A stretch of DNA of 64,000 bases, taken from IMG/VR virus record IMGVR_UViG_3300047440_000809, positions 1 through 64,000 of that record. One strand, written 5' to 3'. Source of the DNA: a virus. The translations under genes and the position numbers were made by a program. The notes below the pieces were generated by a model. It made no database searches. It was not told where the DNA came from and saw only the letters and a program-made list of their open reading frames with translations. The number at the start of each line of letters is the position of its first letter. Within the stretch, counting starts at the first letter, position 1. This document shows, piece by piece, positions 34,992 through 42,900 of this stretch.

Positions 34992-35479
34992 AGAAGCCGA
35001 CGAAGGGCAACAAGGTCACCGTGCTGATCCGAAGTCGCAGCCGCCTCCGTAAGGGCACGCTCGCGACACCGCTCGGTCATGACGGCTTCACCGCAAGTCT
35101 ACAGGGAGGCGGGTGGGCCACGTGCCTGGCGAAAGATGAAGGCTCGACGTGGGTGCGTGGTTGGCACGGGAATGAGAGCGTCGATGGAAAGGCGCTCCTT
35201 GCAGCGGCTGCGCTCACCGAGGTGAAGGCGCCAACCGGTGTGCGCTACTACGCTGTCGATGGCGTGCACGGCGACGACCCCAGCGCCGGGTTCTCCGATG
35301 TCTCGCCCGCCGAGGCGTCCACCCGAGCGTTCAAGACTTTGGGGGAGTTGAGGGCCGCCCTCCCAGCAGCTGGCGGCAGCCGCAAAATCGAGATCACGAT
35401 ATCGCGTGGTGGTGGCGTTGTGGACGGCGTCAAGCTTCACTGGCCTGACCGGGTCGTTGTGGTCCGAGGCGCCAAATGA
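34988..35479 (+). CDS. EGITWARGW-family protein, member 7, fused to a fibre-type module
   Basis: 163 aa, ATGA overlap at its start. Residues 1-80 are a family member (EGSTWVRGWHGNESVDGKA). Residues ~85-150 ([20 protein letters not shown], then STRAFKTLGELRAALP and RKIEITIS) closely resemble the start of the two beta modules in the giant fibre ([36 protein letters not shown]). The fusion links this family to virion fibre parts; it may bind or cap the fibre, or be a recombination product. Confidence 0.7.
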   Translation: MKKPTKGNKVTVLIRSRSRLRKGTLATPLGHDGFTASLQGGGWATCLAKDEGSTWVRGWHGNESVDGKALLAAAALTEVKAPTGVRYYAVDGVHGDDPSAGFSDVSPAEASTRAFKTLGELRAALPAAGGSRKIEITISRGGGVVDGVKLHWPDRVVVVRGAK

Positions 35480-35892
35480 AGAAGCTCAAGGTCGGGCAGC
35501 GCGTGACGGTGGTCGGCAAAGCCTCGGGCAAGATCGTGCACGCCACGTTTTACGGCGTGAGGCCGGCGCCGGACGGCGGCATGCGGATGGAGGTGCTGGT
35601 ACAGGTACTCGGCACGGTCGAAGTCCGTCGCGAATTCGAAAGCGAAGAGGGCATCACCTGGGCCCGCGGCTGGCGTGGCAAAGCGGTCGACGCCCTGCGC
35701 GCCTACATCGCGCTCAACGAGGTCCAATCTCCGCCTGACCTTGGCCTCTTCAGTGCCGGCGTCATCGGAAGCTTCATGCGCAAAACCTACGACAGATTCG
35801 TGGCGCTCTCGCCCGAGCAGCAGGCCGCGGTGGCAGCAGCCGGCGTCGCCGCGATCTCCGCGCTTGCCAAGCCCTTAGCTCGGAAGACTTGA
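35476..35892 (+). CDS. EGITWARGW-family protein, member 8, with helical tail
   Basis: 138 aa, ATGA overlap. Barrel-like start (VGQRVTVVGKASGKIVHATF), EGITWARGWRGKAVDALRA, then a ~55-residue Ala-rich tail (LGLFSAGVIGSFMRKTY, AAVAAAGVAAISALAK) that may touch membrane. The motif is not at the very C-terminus here, as in member 7. Confidence 0.65.
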   Translation: MKKLKVGQRVTVVGKASGKIVHATFYGVRPAPDGGMRMEVLVQVLGTVEVRREFESEEGITWARGWRGKAVDALRAYIALNEVQSPPDLGLFSAGVIGSFMRKTYDRFVALSPEQQAAVAAAGVAAISALAKPLARKT

Positions 35893-35917
35893 CATCCGTA
35901 ACGCGAGAACACACCAT
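35889..35917 (+). promoter_or_regulatory. Possible promoter before the second Xre gene
   Basis: A perfect -35 TTGACA (35889-35894) overlaps the stop of member 8. The -10 at 17 nt (CACCAT) is weak, so activation by a regulator may be needed. Confidence 0.35.
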
Positions 35918-35926
35918 CTACCCACC

Positions 35927-36160
35927 GTGTCAAGCACCACCCACATCGGCACCGAGATTCGTCGGGTCCGACTGAGCCTCGACATGACGCTGGAGGAGTT
36001 CGGCGAGCGCGTCGGGATCGCGTGGCAGACGATCGCCGCGTACGAGACCGGACGTGCGACGCCTCCGTCCGATCGGCTGTTGCGCATCCTGCACGCGACT
36101 CGAAAGGCCAAGGAGCCGTTCCGGGTCGAGCGGATCGCGCGAGCGCTGGCTGCGGCGTGA
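35927..36160 (+). CDS. Xre-family helix-turn-helix regulator
   Basis: 77 aa from GTG 35927. IGTEIRRVRLSLDMTLEEFG, then AWQTIAAYETGRATPPSDRL is a classic Xre HTH (about residues 10-62). No extra domain, so it may be a Cro-like partner of the regulator at 31170. It sits inside the family array and may control it. Confidence 0.78.
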   Translation: MSSTTHIGTEIRRVRLSLDMTLEEFGERVGIAWQTIAAYETGRATPPSDRLLRILHATRKAKEPFRVERIARALAAA

Positions 36161-36420
36161 ACGAGGTCTGGAGCCACACCTCCTACGCGACCGGTGACGG
36201 CGTCGATGTTCCTGCGCTGGCGTTGCGCATCACGGTCAGACACGACGGCGTGCTTCTGCGAGCTGTGCTGACGTCCGCCACGGCGACCTCCTACCAACTT
36301 TGTGGGCGCCCGGCGGTCGTGTTCGCGCAGGCGCGCGCCGACGAAGGGATCACCTGGGCCCGCGGGTGGGATGGACCGGCCGTGGATGCGCTCGCCGCCT
36401 ACAGGGCGCTCGCGTCGTGA
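36157..36420 (+). CDS. EGITWARGW-family protein, member 9
   Basis: 87 aa from GTG 36157 (GTGA). Beta-rich body (LALRITVRHDGVLLRAVLTS), then EGITWARGWDGPAVDALAA, ending YRALAS. Confidence 0.65.
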   Translation: MNEVWSHTSYATGDGVDVPALALRITVRHDGVLLRAVLTSATATSYQLCGRPAVVFAQARADEGITWARGWDGPAVDALAAYRALAS

Positions 36421-36593
36421 GCCCGAAACCCCGCCGCAGCCGTGCCAAGCCACGCCGGCACCGGCTGCGCGCCCCCTACTACCGCCCGCGCCGGCCGCTC
36501 TTCTCGGTCACGACCATCGCGCGCACGCTCGACAAGGGGTTCGTGTACCTGACGGTCGCCCTGGAGCGTCTGCTGGCGTCCACAGGCACGTGA
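36417..36593 (+). CDS. Small very basic protein
   Basis: 58 aa from GTG 36417 (GTGA). Arg/Lys/Pro-rich first half (KPRRSRAKPRRHRLR), then FVYLTVALERLLAS, a helix. Could bind nucleic acid. Function unknown. Confidence 0.5.
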   Translation: MSPKPRRSRAKPRRHRLRAPYYRPRRPLFSVTTIARTLDKGFVYLTVALERLLASTGT

Positions 36594-36606
36594 TAGACTA
36601 GTCTGC
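36594..36606 (+). promoter_or_regulatory. Leaderless-type -10 box before 36607
   Basis: TAGACT at 36594-36599 followed by exactly 7 nt and the GTG start, with no ribosome-binding site. Confidence 0.5.
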
Positions 36607-36888
36607 GTGGCGGTCTGCGAGTTCCTGCGCTGCCCAGGCTGCGGGCACGACAAGAAGGCCGAGCAATTCGGGCTCACACCGAGGGGCAATTTCGACCCCG
36701 ACAACGCCTACCCGAACGAGCTGTCGCTGCGGCGCACCACAATCGGCGGACGCGGCCGCTGTTCGGTCGAGCGCTTCCCTGCGCCGCTCCCCTTCGCGCT
36801 CGGGATGCGCCAGATGCTCAAGTACCGACTCGCCCAGCTCGAAGCTGACATCCGCGCTGCGGGTGTTGAGCTGCCGGACGACGAGTGA
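36607..36888 (+). CDS. Small zinc-ribbon protein
   Basis: 93 aa. LRCPGCGHDKKAEQFG near the start and a later Cys (GRGRCSVERF) indicate a zinc site; the C-terminal half is a helix (MLKYRLAQLEADIRAAG). Similar small phage proteins exist but function is unknown. GTG start is leaderless. Confidence 0.6.
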   Translation: MAVCEFLRCPGCGHDKKAEQFGLTPRGNFDPDNAYPNELSLRRTTIGGRGRCSVERFPAPLPFALGMRQMLKYRLAQLEADIRAAGVELPDDE

Positions 36889-36901
36889 TAATTTATTGGC
36901 G
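36866..36901 (+). promoter_or_regulatory. Leaderless promoter before 36902
   Basis: TTGAGC (36866-36871), 17 nt, TAATTT (36889-36894), 7 nt, GTG. This fits a sigma70-type promoter whose transcript would begin at or next to the start codon. Confidence 0.55.
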
Positions 36902-37135
36902 GTGAAGAACTTCCCCTCGGGGCAGCCCATCGTAGTCGCTGTGCACGGCAGGGTGCTCCAGGCGAAGACGACGCGCGGCGGGCGAAGGCGTGTGCGCTAC
37001 AAGATCGTCAAGGGCCCTCCGGGGTTCTTCGGTCCGAAGTTCCTGACGCTGCGCGAAGAGGGCATCATCTGGGCGCGTGGGTGGGAAGGCGAAGCCGCCG
37101 ACGCCCTTCGAGTTGCTGTTGCGTTATCGACATGA
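36902..37135 (+). CDS. EGITWARGW-family protein, member 10
   Basis: 77 aa from GTG 36902. IVVAVHGRVLQAKTTRGG, then EGIIWARGWEGEAADALRV, ending AVALST. It has its own promoter, so at least some members are expressed separately. Confidence 0.65.
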   Translation: MKNFPSGQPIVVAVHGRVLQAKTTRGGRRRVRYKIVKGPPGFFGPKFLTLREEGIIWARGWEGEAADALRVAVALST

Positions 37136-37431
37136 GGCTGCACATCGACCGCAACGCGCGTGTGACCGTCGTGCTGCGCGACACCGGCGAGATCGTGCAC
37201 GCATACGTGAAGAAGCCAGGCAAGGAGCTGAGGATCGTGTACGTGCGGGAGGGGACGATCACGTGGGCGCTGAATGTAAAGACCCAGCACTGGAATCCTG
37301 CGCGCCTGACCCCACGCGCCCTCGTTAACTACAACGTCCGACATCGCGACGAAGGCGTCGTCTGGGCGCGCGGCTGGGACGGGCCCGACGTGGATGCGCT
37401 GCGGGCGACCGTGGCGCTCACGACGCGCTGA
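37132..37431 (+). CDS. EGITWARGW-family protein, member 11
   Basis: 99 aa, ATGA overlap. After NARVTVVLRDTGEIVHAYVK comes REGTITWALNVKTQHW, which resembles a decayed first motif, and near the end EGVVWARGWDGPDVDALRA, ending TVALTTR. So this copy may carry one old and one good motif. Confidence 0.65.
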   Translation: MRLHIDRNARVTVVLRDTGEIVHAYVKKPGKELRIVYVREGTITWALNVKTQHWNPARLTPRALVNYNVRHRDEGVVWARGWDGPDVDALRATVALTTR

Positions 37432-37494
37432 GCGGAAGCCGCCGCCGGGACAGGGCTAGGTCGCCGAACCCCACCTGCCCTCGGCGGCGGATCC
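37432..37494. terminator. Hairpin between convergent genes
   Basis: Perfect 9-bp arms CCGCCGCCG (37439-37447) and CGGCGGCGG (37482-37490) enclose a loop that can pair further. No T-run follows, so it may stop RNA polymerase weakly in both directions. Confidence 0.5.
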
Positions 37495-37833
37495 CTAATT
37501 CTTCGCCGGTGGTTCCTCGCGCTCTTCGATCGCCGACTGATCTAACCCCCAGAGCAGGACGGCTTCGAACACCGGCGTGAGGAACACGGCGAGCGCCTGC
37601 GTCGGGAAGAGCGACGGGATGTGATGGACGGTGAAGTTCACCGGGTTGAGCCCGAGCACCGCCAGGCCACTACCGATCCAGAACCCCGAGCACGCAGGGC
37701 AGCGCAGCAGCCGATCGAACCATCCACGCGCGCGGCTCCACAGCGGTTGCATGATGCTCGATCGAGCGACGAGCCAGTGGATGGACGCGCAGAGAATGCC
37801 GAGCACGAAGACCTGCACCGGATCGACCGTCAC
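37495..37833 (-). CDS. Membrane protein with CPACSGFW motif (DUF1360-like)
   Basis: 112 aa from GTG 37833 (GTGA). Two or three hydrophobic segments (PVQVFVLGILCASIHWLVA, FWIGSGLAVLGL, ALAVFLTPVFEAVLLWG). CPACSGFWIG between them is typical of small phage inner-membrane proteins of the DUF1360 type. Function unknown. Confidence 0.65.
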   Translation of the reverse strand: MTVDPVQVFVLGILCASIHWLVARSSIMQPLWSRARGWFDRLLRCPACSGFWIGSGLAVLGLNPVNFTVHHIPSLFPTQALAVFLTPVFEAVLLWGLDQSAIEEREEPPAKN

Positions 37834-37994
37834 GACAGCCGCTCCGGCTCGACGTAGAACAGCCGCAACACAATCACCAGCGGCACGAACGGCGCGATGG
37901 CGAGCGTGTAGGCGACCCACTCCCTGCGGGGCATCGCGGGGTCGCGGCGCAGCCAGTCGTCGAGCGTGACGGTGATGGCCTTGCGGAGCTTCAC
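37830..37994 (-). CDS. Small membrane protein
   Basis: 54 aa from GTG 37994 (GTGA); ATG 38003 is an alternative. Charged N-terminus (KLRKAITVTLDDWLRRD), then a membrane helix (YTLAIAPFVPLVIVLRLFYV). Coupled with the larger membrane protein that follows; they may form a pair. Confidence 0.55.
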   Translation of the reverse strand: MKLRKAITVTLDDWLRRDPAMPRREWVAYTLAIAPFVPLVIVLRLFYVEPERLS

Positions 37995-38356
37995 GCTCGC
38001 CATTCTCCGCCGCGAAGCACGACATAAGCAGTGCGCATCGCCATTTCTGCCGCGACCATTGCTTCTTGCCGCGTCGAACACGTTCCAACGGCAGGCACAG
38101 GCCGCTTGTCTCCGTAGGAGGCGCCATGGCCGTACTTGTCCGTGATGTCCCACGACCAGTCGCCGGTCTCGCCAGCAGCAACGTGCGCGCGCAGATCGGC
38201 CACCTCGGCTACGTTACCGACCCACTTGCGGTGAACGCGGCCGTGGCCGCCACACTTTGGACAGCGCGCCTCGTCGTCGAACGGTGACGCATAGATGTGT
38301 GGTGGGTTGACTGCGTAGTCGTTGCCGCACGTGACGCATGTGACGTCGAATTTCAT
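37991..38356 (-). CDS. Zinc-ribbon protein
   Basis: 121 aa. CVTCGNDY and CPKCGGHGRV form a four-Cys ribbon (residues ~7-36) with a His between, followed by an alpha/beta region (TRQEAMVAAEMAMRTAYVVL). ATGA overlap at start. Confidence 0.6.
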   Translation of the reverse strand: MKFDVTCVTCGNDYAVNPPHIYASPFDDEARCPKCGGHGRVHRKWVGNVAEVADLRAHVAAGETGDWSWDITDKYGHGASYGDKRPVPAVGTCSTRQEAMVAAEMAMRTAYVVLRGGEWRA

Positions 38357-38577
38357 GACCGCGCACACGACTCGATGACGGGGAGCATCTCGCGCTCGGT
38401 GCCCATGCCGCCGCCGTATGCCCAGCTGTACCACGACGCCCAACGCAGCGCCGGGCGCCAGCCTCGCGCTCGGCTGCGCCAGCCCACGTTCGAATCGAGT
38501 GCGACAGTGCTGCGGATGTACCGGTGGCACAAGCGCAGCGCGCGCACGTCCTTCTTCGGTGTCGGCCCTCGCTTCAC
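38353..38577 (-). CDS. Small basic protein
   Basis: 74 aa from GTG 38577 (GTGA). Rich in Arg and Trp (RSRARGWRPALRWASWYSWA). Not recognised. Confidence 0.5.
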   Translation of the reverse strand: MKRGPTPKKDVRALRLCHRYIRSTVALDSNVGWRSRARGWRPALRWASWYSWAYGGGMGTEREMLPVIESCARS

Positions 38578-38888
38578 GGCTCGATTTCCTCACACGCGCA
38601 CGCGTCCATCTTCGTGGCCTTGAAGCCTTTCAGCCACGCCCGCCCGAAGCTCTCGCCGGCGGCCAGCGCCTCGGTCAGTGATTTGTACTTGCCGACGATC
38701 TTGTGCGCGTGGTCTTCGAGAATGTCAGCGCCGAGGGGGCTCTCTACGGCGCCAACAAACCATTCAGTGTCCGCGTCGGTGTACTTCAAGACCGTGACGA
38801 TGACGCGGCTGGTAGGACCCGTCACGACCACCGCGAGCTGGATGCCGGCTCTCCACTCAAACGGCTCGTCGAGGATAGGCGCGCTCAC
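38574..38888 (-). CDS. Small protein of unknown function
   Basis: 104 aa from GTG 38888 (GTGA). Beta-rich (IQLAVVVTGPTSRVIVTVLK), then helices with SLTEALAAGESFGRAWLKGF; ends in MDACACEEIEP. No family recognised. Confidence 0.55.
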   Translation of the reverse strand: MSAPILDEPFEWRAGIQLAVVVTGPTSRVIVTVLKYTDADTEWFVGAVESPLGADILEDHAHKIVGKYKSLTEALAAGESFGRAWLKGFKATKMDACACEEIEP

Positions 38889-39310
38889 GGCTTGATCCTG
38901 GACTCGAACTCGCTCGACGTGCGCACCGGCGTCCACTGCTCGCAGGTCGCCAGCATGTCCACCGGGATTCCCTGCGCCCGGCAGAACCCGTAGGAGCGCG
39001 GGTCGATCTTCAGGCTCTTGCGGCCCGCGAACTCGCGTGCGATCGGCGTCTCGAAGCACCCCGCGGCATCGGCCGTGAGCCCCTTCGCGAGGAGGTGGTT
39101 GCGCAGCTTCTTCTCGTCCTTCTCGAACGCGACGCAATGCAAGCACGGCCGTGCCTCCATCCCCGTGGCCAGCTCGATCGTGCCTGCGGCCGCACGGTCA
39201 CCGTCGCCACCCACGATGTCGATGCCCGTGAAGCAGGTCGTGTTGGCGAGCGCGCAGGCGATGCAGGGCTTCGGTGCGTGGTCGTCGTGACCGCAGGAAG
39301 GGCAGCTCAC
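38885..39310 (-). CDS. Cys-rich protein with several zinc knuckles
   Basis: 141 aa from GTG 39310. CPSCGHDDHAPKPCIAC, a later TTC, CLHC and further single Cys suggest two zinc sites. TAGATT lies exactly 7 nt before the GTG, so it is probably leaderless. The frame extends far upstream antisense to the coiled-coil gene and that part is not coding. Confidence 0.6.
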   Translation of the reverse strand: MSCPSCGHDDHAPKPCIACALANTTCFTGIDIVGGDGDRAAAGTIELATGMEARPCLHCVAFEKDEKKLRNHLLAKGLTADAAGCFETPIAREFAGRKSLKIDPRSYGFCRAQGIPVDMLATCEQWTPVRTSSEFESRIKP

Positions 39311-39394
39311 GACCGGGAATCTACCACCGGTCGACGCCAATGACTTAACAAAATGGATTGACGACGGGGCGGTCGTGCTTGAAGCTCTTCGTCC
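39311..39394. promoter_or_regulatory. Divergent intergenic region
   Basis: Holds TAGATT (39323-39318, minus strand) for the leftward gene. Rightward, TTGACG near 39359 could be a -35 for the coiled-coil gene, but its -10 is poor. CGACCGG and CCGGTCG (39311 and 39328) form a small inverted repeat. Confidence 0.4.
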
Positions 39395-41596
39395 ATGGCC
39401 GTCGCACCACCGATGCTCAAAGCCCATCCGGACATGGCGAAGCTGAACAGCTTCTCCATGCCCTTCTTGGTTACGATCACGAAGCACCTTGTCCCACGCG
39501 GCGGCGAAGGGGTATCGGCGGTGGCAACGCAGCTGATGACCCGCGATCAGTTGCTCGACTACCAGGGCGTGAAGCTGCTGACGACCTTCGGCCCCGGCTA
39601 CTACCACTTCACCGTCGTGGACCCGGGCGGGCAGGGCGAGGACGAGTGGAAGGTGAAGCTCGGTACGGAAGCAGCAGCACAGGAGGGTCAGATGCCAGGT
39701 CCATTCGGTTCTCCAGCAGCGATGCCCACGGGCTCGGCGATGCCCAGTACACCGCTCGACTCCGACGTCAGGCAGATCGGCCCCGGCTGGTACTACAACG
39801 AGTCGATGGGGCTCCTCTACACGCCGTGGCGCGCGATGGTTCCGTGGAAGACCGGCGATCCGCTGCCGCAGCAGCCGACCTCGAACACGACGGCCACCGC
39901 GCCCGGCGGAGCGACGTGGGCCTACCCGGGGTGGAACGGCGGCGGGCCTTCGACTCCGTGGATGCCGGGCTGGGGCAACTTCCCCGCGGCCGAGGACTCC
40001 AAGATCGAAACGCTCAAGATGCAGCTCGAAGAGCAGAAGCGTCAGCTCGAAGCCGAGCAGCGTCGACGCGACGAGGACAAGCGTGATCGTGAGGCCGAGG
40101 CGATCCGCACCGAGATGCGCCGGCAGCAGGAGGAGACCAACAAGCGAATCGAGACGCTCATCGAGAAGCTCATGTCGAAGCCCGAGGGGCCATCGGCGCG
40201 CGAGCTGGCCTTGGAGCGGGAGGCCGCGGATGAGCGGCGCCGGCGCGAGGACATGGAGCGCGAGGAGCGTCGGGAGACGCAGCGCCGTGAAGAGGCGCGG
40301 CTCGCCGACGAGCGTCACCGCGAGGAGATGCGCGTGTTCCGCGAGGCGGCGGCCAACAAGCCGGACCCCATGATGAACTTGCTCACGCAGTTCTTGACCA
40401 CGTCGCAGGTCACGCAGGGCGAGAACGTGCGCATGATCCGCGAGTCGAGCCAGCAGGCCACCGCGGCGGCCGAGCGCGGCGCGACGCAGGTCTTGGAGCT
40501 GGCGCGCACCCAGCGCGATGGTGCGATCGATGGTGCCAAGCTGACCCTGGACATGATGAAGGACAACATGGGAGTCCAGAAGGACTTCTTCATGCAGATG
40601 ATCGAGATGAAGGGCAGCGACAACACGCCCTGGTGGGGTAGCATGATCCAGGAAGGGTTGAACCGGGTTGGCGCGGTCGGGGAGATGATGGCCGCTCGGC
40701 AACAGCAGCAACAGCAAGAGCCGCAGTACGTGCCGCCCCCGCCGCGCCAACAGCAACAGCAGTCGCGCGCGCAGACGGTGCCCGGCATCCCGGTCGCGCC
40801 CGCGATCCCGTCCGTCGGGCGCCCCGGCTTCATCGACACGGGGCTGCGCCCGCCGGGCGCCGAGCACGACGTCGAGAACGACGAGTGGCTGCTCCCGGGC
40901 GGGCACCGCGTGAAGAACTCGCTCGTGCAGCAGCGTGGGTGGAAGTTCGCCCTCGACGACCTGGCGAGGCGCGTGTCGCACGCGGCGCCGGTGATGGTGG
41001 TCCCTGCGCCGGCTCCCGCGGCCGACGTGCCGATGAACGGCGCCGGCAATGGCGTGGGTCATGCCCCTCCCGCGGCGGCAGCTCCACCAGCGGCAGCTCC
41101 GCGCGGGCGGCGAGCAGCGACAGCGAGTGCCAGGAAGCCCCCCAGGCGGCGAGCGCCCGCAGCTCCCCCGATGGCGCCGCCGGCAGACCCCAAGGGATAC
41201 ACCGGGGCGGAGGTCGCGGCAGCATCCATCCACGACGTGTTCGAGGCGACCAAGGTATCGCCCGACCCGCAGTTCTTCGGCGAGGTCTGGAACTACGTGC
41301 AGCAGATGCGCGCGAATCCGCCAACACCGGAGGCAGCAGTCAGCTACATCATGCAGGCGCGGTCGTACGTGCGCTCGCGGGGGAAGAACTCGCCGGCGAT
41401 GGAACTGCTCGACGCCGAGCACTTCGAGGTGCTCGTGATGCGGCTCTTCCCCGAGCTGCCCGAGGACTACCAGCACGCCGTCGTGGAGGGGCTGCGTGCG
41501 CAGTTGTCGGGCGGCGGCGGCGAGGAAGGTGGTGGCGAAGGCGGCGGGGAGGGTGAGGGCGAAGATGACGACGAAGGCGAGGAGGCACAACAATGA
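39395..41596 (+). CDS. Large coiled-coil protein, possibly virion or scaffold
   Basis: 733 aa. A folded N-terminus (~1-100, NSFSMPFLVTITKHLVPRGG), a Gly/Pro/Trp-rich linker, a long charged coiled coil (~208-330, EEQKRQLEAEQRRRDEDKRD), helices, a Gln-rich stretch, a Pro/Ala linker, a compact helical domain (~620-705) and a Gly/Glu/Asp-rich tail. Function is not clear; scaffolding, tape-like or internal virion roles are possible. The large antisense frame over it is a shadow. Confidence 0.6.
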   Translation: MAVAPPMLKAHPDMAKLNSFSMPFLVTITKHLVPRGGEGVSAVATQLMTRDQLLDYQGVKLLTTFGPGYYHFTVVDPGGQGEDEWKVKLGTEAAAQEGQMPGPFGSPAAMPTGSAMPSTPLDSDVRQIGPGWYYNESMGLLYTPWRAMVPWKTGDPLPQQPTSNTTATAPGGATWAYPGWNGGGPSTPWMPGWGNFPAAEDSKIETLKMQLEEQKRQLEAEQRRRDEDKRDREAEAIRTEMRRQQEETNKRIETLIEKLMSKPEGPSARELALEREAADERRRREDMEREERRETQRREEARLADERHREEMRVFREAAANKPDPMMNLLTQFLTTSQVTQGENVRMIRESSQQATAAAERGATQVLELARTQRDGAIDGAKLTLDMMKDNMGVQKDFFMQMIEMKGSDNTPWWGSMIQEGLNRVGAVGEMMAARQQQQQQEPQYVPPPPRQQQQQSRAQTVPGIPVAPAIPSVGRPGFIDTGLRPPGAEHDVENDEWLLPGGHRVKNSLVQQRGWKFALDDLARRVSHAAPVMVVPAPAPAADVPMNGAGNGVGHAPPAAAAPPAAAPRGRRAATASARKPPRRRAPAAPPMAPPADPKGYTGAEVAAASIHDVFEATKVSPDPQFFGEVWNYVQQMRANPPTPEAAVSYIMQARSYVRSRGKNSPAMELLDAEHFEVLVMRLFPELPEDYQHAVVEGLRAQLSGGGGEEGGGEGGGEGEGEDDDEGEEAQQ

Positions 41597-42147
41597 GCTT
41601 CGGCACGACGTTCATGGGTGAGGCGATTGCACACGAGAGTACGGATGCGGTCGACGACAGCGAAGAGTTGTTCAACGAGATGGAGTGGGTGCGCGAGATG
41701 TTCGCCGAGCACCCCGACGAGCTGACCACGGGACTGCACGTCAAAGCGCTGCTGGACAAGGTTCGCGCCGGCGCGGTTACCGTGACGGACGAAGACCGCG
41801 CGTGGCTGGAAGCGCTGGCGCCTGCGTACGACGCGCTGACGCAGGCGTGGGCCAGCGGTCAGTCTTTCCCGAAGCTGCGACTACCGGGAGGGCTGTTCGC
41901 CGGTCCTGATATCAGAGACGCCGGCCCGCTCTCGGGGTTTCCGAAGCCACCCTACCGTACGCGGCGTGATCCTCGGATCGAAGCCCATGCGGTGAACCAG
42001 GCGCGTGCAGCCGCGCGCTCCGTGCTACCAGGCATCGACATGCAGGTCGTGCTCAGTGGCATGGACGCCCTGCGCGTCACGGCCTACCGCGGGCTGCACG
42101 CGCTGTCGCAGAAGATCAGCGACCTCGCCAATCGCTTCGGCCCCTGA
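41593..42147 (+). CDS. Unknown protein
   Basis: 184 aa, ATGA overlap with the coiled-coil gene, so probably its partner. Acidic helical N-terminus (NEMEWVREMFAEHPDELTTG), proline-rich middle, helical C-terminus. A GATATC site lies inside at 41908. Not recognised. Confidence 0.6.
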   Translation: MSFGTTFMGEAIAHESTDAVDDSEELFNEMEWVREMFAEHPDELTTGLHVKALLDKVRAGAVTVTDEDRAWLEALAPAYDALTQAWASGQSFPKLRLPGGLFAGPDIRDAGPLSGFPKPPYRTRRDPRIEAHAVNQARAAARSVLPGIDMQVVLSGMDALRVTAYRGLHALSQKISDLANRFGP

Positions 42148-42320
42148 TGTTCGAGAACCCGAAAGTCGTAGCGCGCGGGTCGATCATCGGCGGCCTCGTC
42201 AACACCGCTCTCGCCGCCCGCTGCTTCTTCGTGCACGAGTACGTCGTCGGAGGCTGGCTTGCGCTCCTGTCGCTGGCGATGGTCGGGCAGTTCTATCTGG
42301 CGGGGAGCCAGGAGAAGTGA
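42147..42320 (+). CDS. Small membrane protein (57 aa)
   Basis: Too short for normal calling. MFENPKVVARGSIIGGLVNT, then two hydrophobic runs (ALAARCFFVHEYVV, GWLALLSLAMVGQFYLAG). ATG overlaps the upstream stop (TGATG) and the stop overlaps the next GTG. Confidence 0.6.
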   Translation: MFENPKVVARGSIIGGLVNTALAARCFFVHEYVVGGWLALLSLAMVGQFYLAGSQEK

Positions 42321-42502
42321 GCGACGTCTGCGCGTGCGGCCCCGAGCGCGACACGAAGGACAAGGAGCTGGTCAGCAGGGGCGTGCCAGCCATGATGCTC
42401 TGGTTCTGTTGCGACTGCGGGAAGCCCCGGCCCGGGACGCCCGTCGCGCCCGGCGGCGAGATGTACAAGCCGGTCGATGGAAGCGCCACTCGAACGCCCT
42501 GA
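42317..42502 (+). CDS. Small zinc-binding protein
   Basis: 61 aa from GTG 42317 (GTGA). CACGPERD and FCCDCGKPRPG give a likely zinc site. Function unknown. Confidence 0.55.
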   Translation: MSDVCACGPERDTKDKELVSRGVPAMMLWFCCDCGKPRPGTPVAPGGEMYKPVDGSATRTP

Positions 42503-42653
42503 CGCCGACGACATCCTCGTCGTGTGCGCGAACTGCGGCCACATCGAGGACTTCCACGCGGAGGAGAAGGAAGGGCAGGACCGCTGGTGCCTCGCGCTGA
42601 ACTGTCACGGCTGTCCCGGCTGGGCGCCGAAGTCGACGCGCGCCGCGATTTGA
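42477..42653 (+). CDS. Small zinc-ribbon protein
   Basis: 58 aa. VVCANCGHIEDFHAEEK, then WCLALNCHGCPGWAPK: classic paired Cys. Begins 26 nt before the end of the previous gene. Function unknown. Confidence 0.55.
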   Translation: MEAPLERPDADDILVVCANCGHIEDFHAEEKEGQDRWCLALNCHGCPGWAPKSTRAAI

Positions 42654-42686
42654 CGACCAGCGGCGCCTGGGCGTACGCTCGTCTGC
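42650..42686 (+). promoter_or_regulatory. Leaderless promoter before 42687
   Basis: TTGACG (42650-42655), 18 nt, TACGCT (42674-42679), 7 nt, ATG. One of the clearest examples of the leaderless pattern in this window. Confidence 0.6.
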
Positions 42687-42896
42687 ATGGCACGACTCAG
42701 GCACCGTGGTCTCCGTAGGTTCATCTTCGGCGCCCCCAAGCGTCGCAAGCGGCGCGCCTCGGGCGTCGCTTCTCGCGCCAAGAACGCCCCCAAGCACTGC
42801 AAGGTGTCACTCGGCTCGTGCATGCGCGGGTCGGGCGGCCGGGCCAAGGCCAGCAAGTGCATGAAGGGCTACTGGCGCTGCATCAAGGGCGGCTGA
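42687..42896 (+). CDS. Small basic Cys-containing protein
   Basis: 69 aa, strongly basic (GLRRFIFGAPKRRKRRASG) with four Cys in the second half (HCKVSLGSCMRG, KCMKGYWRCIKGG). May be a DNA-associated protein; function unknown. First gene of a run of six small basic proteins. Confidence 0.6.
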   Translation: MARLRHRGLRRFIFGAPKRRKRRASGVASRAKNAPKHCKVSLGSCMRGSGGRAKASKCMKGYWRCIKGG

Positions 42897-42900
42897 CCGC

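Noticed and set aside
38885-41593. A 902-codon open frame on the minus strand over the coiled-coil gene
   Set aside because: Only the last 142 codons (to 39310) look like protein, start with a GTG after a -10 box and overlap the next gene properly. The rest is Arg/Leu/His-rich and antisense to a clear coiled-coil protein.
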